From DATEHQ01 sp035279525 (lineage in GTDB: Bacteria > Chloroflexota > Dormibacteria > Dormibacterales > Dormibacteraceae), in the NCBI GenBank assembly GCA_035279525.1, contig DATEHQ010000183.1, positions 1 to 19,800 of the forward strand: DNA of 19,800 nt. Direction: 5' to 3'. A program made the position numbers and the translations under genes. Shown here one piece after another: positions 7,278-14,485 of this stretch (positions are counted from its first letter, which is position 1; the number at the start of each line of letters is the position of its first letter). The notes under the pieces are model-generated. The model had not been told where the DNA came from and did not search any database. It saw nothing but the letters and a program-made list of their open reading frames with translations.

Positions 7278-8228
7278 TTGGCGACCGCATCTGCGGCGCA
7301 ACCTCTTTCCGCCTCGACACGCCGACCGTTCGATCGGTTCCGCACCGTGATAGCGGTCGTCGCGACGGCGGTGCCTGCCGTGGTCGTCCTCATCACCCTT
7401 ACGCTCCTCCTGCAGGCGCGCCCGGCGATCGAGCATTTCGGACTGCGTTTCCTCGTCGGGACGGACTGGAACCCGGTCACCGACAGCTTTGGCGCTCTGC
7501 CGGCCATATTCGGGACCGTTGCCACGTCGTTCATCGCACTGCTGCTGGCCCTCCCGGTCGGGGTCGCGGGCGCGGTCGTCCTCGCCGAGCCGGGGCACAC
7601 GAATGTGCGCGGCTTCGTGGGTACCGGCATCGAGCTCCTGGCGGCGATTCCCAGCGTCGTCTACGGCATCTGGGCCCTGTACGTGCTTGCGCCGTGGACG
7701 TACCTGCACATCGAGATCCCGCTCTCGGATCGAGCCGGTTCCGGTGGGGTGGTGGGCGATCCAGCCGTGCGCGGGCTCTTCACGGCCGCGCTCGTGCTGG
7801 CGGTGATGATTCTCCCCACGCTGACCGCGATCTCACGTGATGTCATCCGGGCGGTTCCGCGCGGGCTCAAGGAGAACGCCGTCGCACTGGGGGCGACGTG
7901 GTGGGAGACGACATGGCAGGTCATCCTGCCCTCGGCCCGGGCGGGCATCGTAGGCGCGACCATCCTCGCGCTGGGCCGGGCGCTCGGCGAAACGATCGCG
8001 GTGACGATGGTGATCGGCAACGCGTACGTGATTCCGCACTCCATCTTCCAGCCCGCCTACACGCTTGCCAGCGTGATCGCGAACGAGTTCACGGAGGCGA
8101 CAGGCACGCTGTACCCCGCGGCATTGATCGAGCTCGGCGTCGTTCTGATCCTGGTCACCCTGGTGGTCAACCTGTTCGCGCTTCTCCTGGTCCGTTCAGC
8201 TTCACGCGAAAGCAGGCTCACGGCATGA
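7278..8228 (+). CDS. pstC: Phosphate ABC transporter permease PstC
   Basis: PstC is one of the two membrane subunits that form the phosphate channel. The frame shows six hydrophobic helices, beginning with VIAVVATAVPAVVVLITLTLLL. It has the PstC-type cytoplasmic EAA loop AVPRGLKENAVALGATWWETTWQ, followed by ALGRALGETIAVTMVIGN. The start is uncertain. I chose TTG 7278, 6 nt after the phoP stop, giving 316 residues and a short cytosolic tail before helix 1; a CTG at 7269 or GTG at 7347 are alternatives. A weak GGAG (7261-7264) precedes. The stop overlaps pstA by 4 bp (ATGA). Confidence 0.93.
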   Translation: MATASAAQPLSASTRRPFDRFRTVIAVVATAVPAVVVLITLTLLLQARPAIEHFGLRFLVGTDWNPVTDSFGALPAIFGTVATSFIALLLALPVGVAGAVVLAEPGHTNVRGFVGTGIELLAAIPSVVYGIWALYVLAPWTYLHIEIPLSDRAGSGGVVGDPAVRGLFTAALVLAVMILPTLTAISRDVIRAVPRGLKENAVALGATWWETTWQVILPSARAGIVGATILALGRALGETIAVTMVIGNAYVIPHSIFQPAYTLASVIANEFTEATGTLYPAALIELGVVLILVTLVVNLFALLLVRSASRESRLTA

Positions 8229-9097
8229 ACCGCACCGTTCGCCGGCGCTACTCGAGCGGGGCGTGGCTGGGCTTGATGTACGTCCTCACCGTCCTGGCGC
8301 TCATCCCCCTGGCCCTGGTCTTGTGGTTCACGGTCGCGAAGGGATTGCCCTCGGTCATCCACCCGCAGTTTTTTTTCAATTCCGAGCTGCCGCCTTGCGA
8401 GCCGAAGTGCCCCGCCATCTCGAATGCAGGCGTGGGGCATGCGATCGCCGGCACCGCGATCATGGTCGGCCTGGCGTCGCTGATGGCGATCCCCATCGGC
8501 ATCCTGTGCGGGGTTTACCTCGCTGAGTACACGACCGCGCGGTGGTCGGGCTGGGTACGGCTGGCGTGCGACATGCTGGTGGGAACCCCTTCGATCGCGA
8601 TCGGCCTGTTCGTCTATGCCTTTCTGGTCGTACCGTTCCACCATTTCTCCGGATACTCGGGCGCCGTCGCGCTCGCGATCCTGATGCTGCCGATCGTCGC
8701 GCGCACCACCGAGGGAGCCGTTGCTTTGATTCCGAACGGGCTCCGCGAGTCGGGTCTCGCGCTCGGCGTCGCACGGTGGCGCGTGTCGCTGCAGCTGGTC
8801 CTGCCCGCAGCTGCACCAGGTGTGATCACGGGGGCGCTGCTGGCAATCGCGCGGGCGGGAGGCGAAACAGCGCCGCTGCTCTTCACCGCGTTCGGCGCCC
8901 ACATCCTCGTGTTGAATCCCAACGAGGCGATGCAGGCGCTGCCGGTGACCGTGTTCCGCTACGCGCTTCTGCCCTACAAGTCGCTCCAGGAGCAGGCCTG
9001 GGGCGCCGCGCTCGTGCTCATCGTCCTCGTCCTGGCGGTCAACCTGTTCAGCCGATGGGTGCTGCGCCGGCAGCTCGCGCTCGCCGGCCAGCTCTAG
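8225..9097 (+). CDS. pstA: Phosphate ABC transporter permease PstA
   Basis: PstA pairs with PstC to form the phosphate channel. The 290-residue product has six predicted helices and the PstA EAA loop LIPNGLRESGLALGVARWRVSLQ, followed by AIARAGGETAPLLFTAFG. Two oddities are visible. Eight consecutive T bases (8369-8376) encode Phe49-Phe51, rare in this GC-rich context. The first external loop carries a CEPKC pair (Cys58, Cys62) that could form a disulfide. It is the last gene of the pho-pst unit; no convincing hairpin follows, only a pyrimidine-rich stretch near 9114-9126. Confidence 0.94.
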   Translation: MNRTVRRRYSSGAWLGLMYVLTVLALIPLALVLWFTVAKGLPSVIHPQFFFNSELPPCEPKCPAISNAGVGHAIAGTAIMVGLASLMAIPIGILCGVYLAEYTTARWSGWVRLACDMLVGTPSIAIGLFVYAFLVVPFHHFSGYSGAVALAILMLPIVARTTEGAVALIPNGLRESGLALGVARWRVSLQLVLPAAAPGVITGALLAIARAGGETAPLLFTAFGAHILVLNPNEAMQALPVTVFRYALLPYKSLQEQAWGAALVLIVLVLAVNLFSRWVLRRQLALAGQL

Positions 9098-9152
9098 CGA
9101 CCTGTTTGGCGCGTTCCTTTTCTTCTGAGCCGAACCGCGAAGACGCCGGCCT

Positions 9153-9158
9153 TATGAT
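9153..9158 (+). promoter_or_regulatory. -10 hexamer TATGAT of the ChrB-like gene
   Basis: TATGAT is one mismatch from TATAAT and ends 11 nt before GTG 9170. The predicted +1 near 9165 gives a leader of about 5 nt with no Shine-Dalgarno. No -35 consensus is seen. Confidence 0.55.
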
Positions 9159-9169
9159 CTAGCGCGCAG

Positions 9170-9811
9170 GTGGCTCAGGTCGATCGGTTCATGGTTCTCG
9201 TCTACCGCATGCCGGCCAAGCCGACAGCCCCTCGCGTCGCGGTCTGGCGCCAGCTGAAGAAGATCGGGGCCATCTACCTGCAGCAATCCGTTTGCGTGTT
9301 CCCAGATCATCGCCACCTGCGCAGGGAGCTGGCGCCCATCCTCGAGCGCATCAGCGGCGCAGGAGGTGAGTTCCACCTGTTGAGGCTTCGCACGCTCGAG
9401 GAGGCGGAGGGCGCCAAGCTGATCCAGCAGTTCCAGGAGCAAACCTCGAACCACTACCAGGAGATCATCGAGAACTGCGAGGTCAACTTCATGAAGGAGA
9501 TCGAGTTCGAGACCTTCCGGCGCAACTTCACCTACGAGGAAGCTGAAGAGATCCGCGCCGAGTTCGAGAAGATCGGGGCCTGGTACGAGCGCGTCGTCAA
9601 GCGAGACTGGTTTGGCGCGCCGAACCGGGACGACGCGAAGGAGTGGCTCAACCGCTGTGAGAAGACGCTCGAGGAGTTCGAATCCAGGGTCTTCGAACGC
9701 CAGCAGGGCCTTGGTTCAGAGGCGCCCGAAAGGAGCTCGGCCCGCAAACACCACCGGCGGCGGGCAGGCATCGTCGTGGCCGCCAAGCCAAGGTCAAGAG
9801 CGACCGGTTAG
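9170..9811 (+). CDS. ChrB N-terminal-domain protein (chromate-resistance regulator-like)
   Basis: The N-terminal part, FMVLVYRMPAKPTAPRVAVWRQ then KKIGAIYLQQSVCVFP (residues 7-45), matches the start of the ChrB family. That family is known as a regulator in chromate-resistance operons. The rest of the 213-residue protein is Glu/Arg-rich and probably helical (LEEAEGAKLIQQFQEQ, EEAEEIRAEFEK), with a basic tail (SSARKHHRRRAG). The C-terminal chromate-resistance domain of full-length ChrB (around 300 aa) is absent, and there is no chrA transporter next to it. It stands as a single gene with its own promoter between pstA and the CoA transferase. A role as a stand-alone DNA-binding or sensing protein is inference; chromate is not implied by context. 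Confidence 0.68.
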   Translation: MAQVDRFMVLVYRMPAKPTAPRVAVWRQLKKIGAIYLQQSVCVFPDHRHLRRELAPILERISGAGGEFHLLRLRTLEEAEGAKLIQQFQEQTSNHYQEIIENCEVNFMKEIEFETFRRNFTYEEAEEIRAEFEKIGAWYERVVKRDWFGAPNRDDAKEWLNRCEKTLEEFESRVFERQQGLGSEAPERSSARKHHRRRAGIVVAAKPRSRATG

Positions 9812-9908
9812 GGGCAGCACGCACGCCCCGGTCCGCGATTTCTCTTGGCGGACCGATCGCTGGACCTGACCGTCGAAGGCCCGATCCTGCTCGCCGCAGG
9901 GGAATCAC

Positions 9909-9914
9909 TAGACT
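9909..9914 (+). promoter_or_regulatory. -10 hexamer TAGACT of the mct-like gene
   Basis: TAGACT fits TAnnnT and ends 11 nt before GTG 9926, the same distance as at the ChrB-like gene. The predicted +1 near 9921 gives a leader of about 5 nt. This decides for GTG 9926 over TTG 9845, which lies upstream of the promoter. Confidence 0.5.
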
Positions 9915-9925
9915 CCACACGAACT

Positions 9926-11107
9926 GTGCAGGCGCAGCAGTCCCTGGTCCTTTCCGGCCTTCGTGTGATCGAAATGTCCGCGTTCATCGCCGCGCCACTC
10001 GCTGGAGCGACCCTGGCGTCGCTTGGCGCGGACGTCATAAGAATCGATCCGCCCGGAGGCGGCATCGACATCGACCGGTGGCCCCTTCACGAGGGGCGAA
10101 GCCTGTACTGGGAGGGCCTGAACCAGGGCAAGCGTTCGGTCACCATCGACACGCGGACCTCCGACGGGCAGGCGACCGCGGGCGGGTTGATCACCGCCGC
10201 CGGTCCGGGAGCCGGAATTCTGCTCACCAATCTGCCCATCGCGCACTGGAGCTCCTATCGAGAGCTCCGCAGCCGCCGGCCCGACCTGATCATGGTCGCC
10301 ATCTCAGGCGACGGGAATGGGCGCTCAGAGGTCGACTACACCGTCAACGCCGCGCTTGGCTTCCCCTTCATAACCGGCCCCACCGATGCAGCCGGACCGA
10401 TCAATCACGTGCTTCCGGCCTGGGATGTGATGACCGCCTTTCTCGCTGTTTCAGCGATCCTTGCCGCCGAACGCCACCGCAGGCTCACGGGCGAAGGGCA
10501 GCTCGTCGAGGTCAGCCTGCTCGACGTCGGCCTGGCCGTGGCGGGACATCTCGGGTTGATCGGAGAAGCCGCGCTCAACCCCGAGCCGCGCGAGCGTTCC
10601 GGCAACTACGTGTACGGCACGTTTGGTCGCGACTTCACGACCCGCGACCGCCGGCATGTGATGGTGCTGGCCCTCACGGCGCGGCAGTGGCACAGCCTGT
10701 CCGCGGCCGCCGGACTGACGAGCCGCCTGGCGAAGCTCCAGCGGGAGAAGGGTCTCGACTTCGAGCTCGAGGCCGACCGGTGGGAGGCACGCGAGGAGAT
10801 CGGCGAACTGCTCGCGGAGTGGATCCGTGAGCGCGACCTGGCCGCGATTCGCGAAGCGTTCGAATCGCACCGCGTTCTGTGGGGCCCTTACCAGACCTTC
10901 AAGCAGCTGCTGAGCGAAGACGGCCGAGCCTCGGAGCGGAATCCGCTTTTCGCGCACGTCGACCATCCCGGGCTGGGCCGCTACATCACCGCTCGATCCC
11001 CGATGCGATTCAGCGCCCTGGCGACGAGTCCGCCGAGGGCTGCGCCGGAACTCGGTCAACACACGACCGAAGTCCTGCGCGAGCTGGGCCTCGAAGGACG
11101 ATCGTGA
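9926..11107 (+). CDS. mct: Class III (CaiB/BaiF) CoA transferase, mesaconyl-CoA C1-C4 transferase-like
   Basis: The 393-residue product is a family III CoA transferase. The fold starts LSGLRVIEMSAFIAAPLAG, with the CoA-binding LASLGADVIRIDPP and the catalytic Asp167 in LPAWDVMTAF. Beyond the family level it resembles, from memory, the Chloroflexus 2-methylfumaryl-CoA isomerase (Mct) of the 3-hydroxypropionate bicycle. Shared stretches include GGGIDIDRWP, GLNQGKRSVTID, SEVDYTVNAALGFPF, INHVLPAWD and RSGNYVYGTFGRDF. Mct moves CoA within mesaconate from C1 to C4. GTG 9926 is chosen because a -10 hexamer lies just before it; a TTG at 9845 would add 27 weakly conserved residues. An acyl-CoA dehydrogenase follows 14 nt later and is probably co-transcribed. 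Other family III substrates cannot be excluded. Confidence 0.78.
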   Translation: MQAQQSLVLSGLRVIEMSAFIAAPLAGATLASLGADVIRIDPPGGGIDIDRWPLHEGRSLYWEGLNQGKRSVTIDTRTSDGQATAGGLITAAGPGAGILLTNLPIAHWSSYRELRSRRPDLIMVAISGDGNGRSEVDYTVNAALGFPFITGPTDAAGPINHVLPAWDVMTAFLAVSAILAAERHRRLTGEGQLVEVSLLDVGLAVAGHLGLIGEAALNPEPRERSGNYVYGTFGRDFTTRDRRHVMVLALTARQWHSLSAAAGLTSRLAKLQREKGLDFELEADRWEAREEIGELLAEWIRERDLAAIREAFESHRVLWGPYQTFKQLLSEDGRASERNPLFAHVDHPGLGRYITARSPMRFSALATSPPRAAPELGQHTTEVLRELGLEGRS

Positions 11108-11121
11108 GGCCCACCCGCTGA

Positions 11122-12279
11122 ATGGATTTCGACCTTTCAGAGCAGCAAGTCGCGTTCCGAGACCTGATCCGGGATTTTGCCCGCCGGAGCATCAGTCCTG
11201 TGGCGCGCGAGTGGGAGCTGTCAGGCCGCTACCCGACAGAGATCGTCGAAGAGATGAAGGGCATGGGCCTCTTCGGCATGCTGGTCCCGGCCGACTACGG
11301 CGGGATCGGCATCGACGCCGTCTCGTACGCCATCGTCTTCGAAGAGATCTCCAAAGCCTGGATGGGTGTGGCGGGCGTTCTCGGCTCCCACTCTCTGGCC
11401 ACCTGGATGATCGCCCGGCACGGCACCGACGCCCAGCGCCGGCAGTATCTGCCGGACCTGGCGACGGGGAAGCGGCGGACCGGGATCGCCCTGACCGAGC
11501 CAGGGGCCGGCAGCGACCTGCAGGGCATCTCCACTGTTGCGCTGCGCGATGGCGATCACTACGTGGTCAACGGCGCCAAGACATGGATCACGAATGCGCG
11601 GTACGCCGACCCCTTGCCTGTGCTCGTGAAGACCGATCCGCACGCCGAGCCGAGGCACAAAGGCATGACAGTACTTTTGATCGACCAGGGGACGGCCGGC
11701 TTCACAGTCGGCAAGGACCTCGGCAAGCTGGGCTACAAGGGGCCGGAGTCATCGGAGGTCTTCTTCGCCGACTGTCGAGTTCCAGTCGACAGCGCACTGG
11801 GCGGCCGCGAGGGCGACGGACTGCAGCAGGCGCTGTCAGCTCTGGAGTTCGGCCGGGTCAACATCGCGGGGCGCGCCGTCGGCGTCGCGCAGACCTGTCT
11901 CGACCGCGCCCTCGACTACGCCCGCGAGCGGCAGGCCTTCGGCCGGCCGATCGCAGAATTCCAGGCCATCCAGCTGAAGCTGGCCGACATGGCGACGGAG
12001 GTGCAGGCCGCGCGCTTGCTGACCTGGTGGGCAGCCTCAGCGCTCGACGCGGGCAAGCGTGCCGACATGGAAACCGGGATGGCGAAGCTCTACGCCTCCG
12101 AGATCTGCATCAAGGCGGCGCTCGAGGCCATGCGGATCCACGGCGGCTACGGTTATTCGACCGAGTATGAGATCGAGCGCTTCTATCGCGACGCACCGCT
12201 GATGGCGATCGGCGAGGGCACCAATGACATCCTCCGAACCGTCATCGCCCGACATCTCGTGCGCCGGCGGAACGACTGA
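11122..12279 (+). CDS. Acyl-CoA dehydrogenase
   Basis: A flavoprotein of 385 residues that oxidises an acyl-CoA to the 2,3-enoyl-CoA and passes electrons to ETF. It begins MDFDLSEQQVAFRDLIRDFA, the standard N terminus. The FAD/substrate signature is IALTEPGAGSDLQG, with the middle beta domain GDHYVVNGAKTWITNA. The C-terminal helices carry RQAFGRPIAEFQAIQ and RIHGGYGYSTEYEIER, and catalytic Glu365 lies in GEGTND. It lies 14 nt behind the mct-like gene with no own Shine-Dalgarno visible. In that context a short branched or dicarboxylic acyl-CoA such as methylsuccinyl-CoA is an attractive substrate, but nothing in the sequence fixes it. Methylsuccinyl-CoA dehydrogenases of the ethylmalonyl-CoA pathway are longer (over 500 aa). 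Confidence 0.93.
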   Translation: MDFDLSEQQVAFRDLIRDFARRSISPVAREWELSGRYPTEIVEEMKGMGLFGMLVPADYGGIGIDAVSYAIVFEEISKAWMGVAGVLGSHSLATWMIARHGTDAQRRQYLPDLATGKRRTGIALTEPGAGSDLQGISTVALRDGDHYVVNGAKTWITNARYADPLPVLVKTDPHAEPRHKGMTVLLIDQGTAGFTVGKDLGKLGYKGPESSEVFFADCRVPVDSALGGREGDGLQQALSALEFGRVNIAGRAVGVAQTCLDRALDYARERQAFGRPIAEFQAIQLKLADMATEVQAARLLTWWAASALDAGKRADMETGMAKLYASEICIKAALEAMRIHGGYGYSTEYEIERFYRDAPLMAIGEGTNDILRTVIARHLVRRRND

Positions 12280-12315
12280 GGCTGCGCACTGGATACGCGG
12301 CCCGCTTTCGCGCCT

Positions 12316-12332
12316 GGACGCGTGGAGCGTCC
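12316..12332. terminator. Weak hairpin between convergent acyl-CoA dehydrogenase and PLP-enzyme genes
   Basis: GGACGC (12316-12321) pairs perfectly with GCGTCC (12327-12332) around a 5-nt loop in the 78-bp gap between two convergent stops. No T tract follows on either strand, so it is only a candidate transcription end. Confidence 0.3.
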
Positions 12333-12357
12333 TGCCGCCCCGTGAAGAGGACCTCGC

Positions 12358-13545
12358 TCAGTCCTGAACCGACGTATCGTCCAGCGCCTGGCGCAGATCG
12401 TCGATCAGCTGATCGCCGTCCTCCACTCCGACCGACAGACGCAGCATGCCAGGCACGATGCCTACCTCGTCCAGCTCGCTCCGCGAGAGATTGAACTGCG
12501 ATGAGGTCGGAGGCGAGCTGACCAGGCTTTCGACTCCGCCCAGGCTGGTCGCTTCAGCCACACGTTCGAGCCGGCGCATGACGAGTCCCGCGCGCTCGTC
12601 GCCGCCCTTGACCACGAAGGTCACCATCGCGCCGCAGCGGTTGCCCTTCAGCATCCTCCTGGCCAGCTCGGCCTGTGGATACGACGCCAGGCCCGGATAG
12701 AAGACGCGGGCGACATCGGTGCGCTTCTCGAGGAATTCCGCAACCCTGCCGGCGCTGGCCGTCTGCCGGGCCAGTCTCAGCTCGAACGTCTTGAGCCCTC
12801 GCAGGATGAGAAAGGCGGCCAGCGGATCAAGGCATCCGCCGAACGTGATCAGGCGCTGCTGGCAGCGCTCGATCGTCACCGCGTCGGCGACCACGCACCC
12901 GGCAGTGACGTCCGAGTGGCCGTTCAGGTATTTGGTCACCGAATTGATGACCACGTGAGCGCCATGCGCCAGCGGCTGCACCGCGTAAGGAGTGGCGAAC
13001 GTGTTGTCGACGACGAGTGTCGCCCGGGATTCCCGGGCCAATTCCGCGAGGAATGGGATGTCGAGCAGCCGCAGCTGAGGGTTGGAGAGCGTCTCGGCGT
13101 AGATCACCTGGGGCGGTTTCCGCGCCACAGCCGCCCGCCATGCGCCGGCGTCCGTGGCATCGACCAGGTCGACCTCGACACCGAAAGACGCCAGGTCGCG
13201 GACCAGCAGATCTCGGGTGTCGCCATAGAGCTCCTTCGCGGCAATCACCCGGTCACCGGACCTCAAAAGGGTGACCAGCGTGGTCGCGATCGCGGCCATT
13301 CCGCTGCTGGTCATCAATCCTGCCGCGCCGTGTTCGAGATCGGCGATGGCGGCGGCCGCCTCATCGACTGTCGGGTTGCGGAACCTCGAGTACCACGTCT
13401 CATGCAACCCGCCCGTGGCTCTGATGTCCGAGTACGACTGATCGTCCAGCGAGAAGATGGTGGTCTGGTAGATCGGACCAACCACAGGAGGCGTTCTCGG
13501 CCCGCTCCGAACTGGACTGCGCTCAGGCCGTTCTTCCAACCTCAT
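12358..13545 (-). CDS. Trans-sulfuration-family PLP enzyme (cystathionine gamma-synthase/lyase type)
   Basis: The 395-residue product belongs to the Cys/Met metabolism PLP-dependent family. Visible active-site marks are YSRFRNPT (Tyr52, Arg54, phosphate contacts from the partner subunit), SSGMAAI (Ser81-Met83), the PLP-pyridine Asp180 in VVDNTFATP and the Schiff-base Lys205 in NSVTKYLNGHSDVTAG. The C-terminal SLGGVESLVSSPPTSSQFNLS is also characteristic. Synthase, lyase and methionine gamma-lyase members cannot be separated reliably by eye. A full GGAGG lies 1 nt before ATG 13545 but 7 nt before TTG 13539, so translation may really start at the TTG, two codons in. It is a single gene, convergent with the dehydrogenase and divergent from the VOC gene. 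Confidence 0.92.
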   Translation of the reverse strand: MRLEERPERSPVRSGPRTPPVVGPIYQTTIFSLDDQSYSDIRATGGLHETWYSRFRNPTVDEAAAAIADLEHGAAGLMTSSGMAAIATTLVTLLRSGDRVIAAKELYGDTRDLLVRDLASFGVEVDLVDATDAGAWRAAVARKPPQVIYAETLSNPQLRLLDIPFLAELARESRATLVVDNTFATPYAVQPLAHGAHVVINSVTKYLNGHSDVTAGCVVADAVTIERCQQRLITFGGCLDPLAAFLILRGLKTFELRLARQTASAGRVAEFLEKRTDVARVFYPGLASYPQAELARRMLKGNRCGAMVTFVVKGGDERAGLVMRRLERVAEATSLGGVESLVSSPPTSSQFNLSRSELDEVGIVPGMLRLSVGVEDGDQLIDDLRQALDDTSVQD

Positions 13546-13603
13546 ACCTCCTTCGCGGCTGGATGCTCGCGCTCGGCAATCGTAGTGGGAGCAGGTGCGG
13601 GGT

Positions 13604-13609
13604 TACCAT
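13604..13609 (+). promoter_or_regulatory. Possible -10 hexamer TACCAT of the VOC gene
   Basis: TACCAT fits TAnnnT and would start the message about 10 nt before ATG 13626. It lies in the 80-bp gap between divergent genes. A weak call, based on position and pattern only. Confidence 0.35.
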
Positions 13610-13625
13610 CGCGTACAGCAGCTCC

Positions 13626-14477
13626 ATGACAATTCCCCGCGTGACCCGGTTCGACCATGCAGTGATCGCTGTCAAAGACCTCGACGCGGCGATCGAAACC
13701 TATCGCAATCTCGGATTCGCCGTGTCCCCGGGTGGCCGCCACACCGGCCGCGGGACGCACAACGCGATTGTCCGTTTCGGTCTGGACTACCTGGAGCTGA
13801 TCGCCGTCCACGACGAGCGGCTCGCCCGCTCCGCGGGCGGCAACGTCATGGACCTGCTCGACTACCTCGAACGTTCGGATGGAGGACCGCTCGGGTTCGC
13901 GCTGGCGGCAGCCGGGCTGGACGAGATAGCCCGCTCCTGGTCGAGTGACCTTGCCCCCGCAGGGATCCCCGTCTCGATGGAACGCGTGCGCCCCGACGGC
14001 GTGCGCCTCGAATGGCGGCTTCTCATCCCCGGCGGCTCCGCGTGGCGCAAGCCATGGCCATTTCTGATCGAGTGGGGAACGCCTGACAGCGAACGCCTGC
14101 AGCGCGATTCACCGGGCGCGCACCACAACGGCGCCCTCGGCGTCGCAGGAGTGACAGTGCTCCACGCCAAGGCGAGCAGGGTGGTGGATCTGTACACCAG
14201 GGACCTCGGCCTGGCCATCGACAGGCGGTCCGATTCGAGCGATTGGATGGCGCTGAAGCTGGGGCGGACGACGATCGAGCTCGGCACGCCGAGCACGGCG
14301 ACGCAGCAGACGGTGCTCGAGCGCGAAGGGCCTGGCCTGTTCGAGGTTCTGCTCAGCGTTTCGGACCTGGCCGCAACGGCTCGATCCGTTGGCGTCGAGC
14401 CCGACGGCGAAGGACGCATCGTTCTGCCGCCGGACAGGGCGTGCGGCGCAACGCTCGCCTTCGTGGAGCGCGGCTGA
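13626..14477 (+). CDS. Glyoxalase-like VOC domain protein
   Basis: The 283-residue protein begins MTIPRVTRFDHAVIAVKDLDAAIETYRNLGF, a typical vicinal-oxygen-chelate module with a metal-ligand candidate His11. It continues RGTHNAIVRFGLDYLELIAV, where the Glu is a second ligand candidate. A second beta-alpha-beta module near residues 170-215 (GVTVLHAKASRVVDLYTRDLG ... TTIELGTP) completes the pseudo-twofold fold of the Glyoxalase_3 type. Members are dioxygenases, isomerases or lyases, and the substrate here is unknown. ATG 13626 is chosen because the conserved fold starts 8 residues later; an ORF start at 13563 would add an unconserved 21 residues. It ends 2 bp from the convergent E1-alpha stop. 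Confidence 0.82.
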   Translation: MTIPRVTRFDHAVIAVKDLDAAIETYRNLGFAVSPGGRHTGRGTHNAIVRFGLDYLELIAVHDERLARSAGGNVMDLLDYLERSDGGPLGFALAAAGLDEIARSWSSDLAPAGIPVSMERVRPDGVRLEWRLLIPGGSAWRKPWPFLIEWGTPDSERLQRDSPGAHHNGALGVAGVTVLHAKASRVVDLYTRDLGLAIDRRSDSSDWMALKLGRTTIELGTPSTATQQTVLEREGPGLFEVLLSVSDLAATARSVGVEPDGEGRIVLPPDRACGATLAFVERG

Positions 14478-14485
14478 GGTCAGCC
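14472..14485. repeat. Palindrome containing both convergent stop codons
   Basis: GGCTGAGGTCAGCC is a near-perfect inverted repeat (GGCTGA / TCAGCC, 2-nt centre). The TGA on the + strand ends the VOC gene and the TGA on the - strand ends the E1-alpha gene. It could act as a short bidirectional terminator hairpin, but there is no U tract and it may be chance. Confidence 0.4.

Noticed and set aside
9098..9152. Terminator after pstA
   Set aside because: A pyrimidine-rich stretch (9114-9126) is present but I find no stable stem before it.
9845..9925. TTG 9845 as the start of the CoA transferase
   Set aside because: It would place the -10-like TAGACT (9909-9914) inside the gene and add 27 residues before the family's normal N terminus; GTG 9926 fits better.
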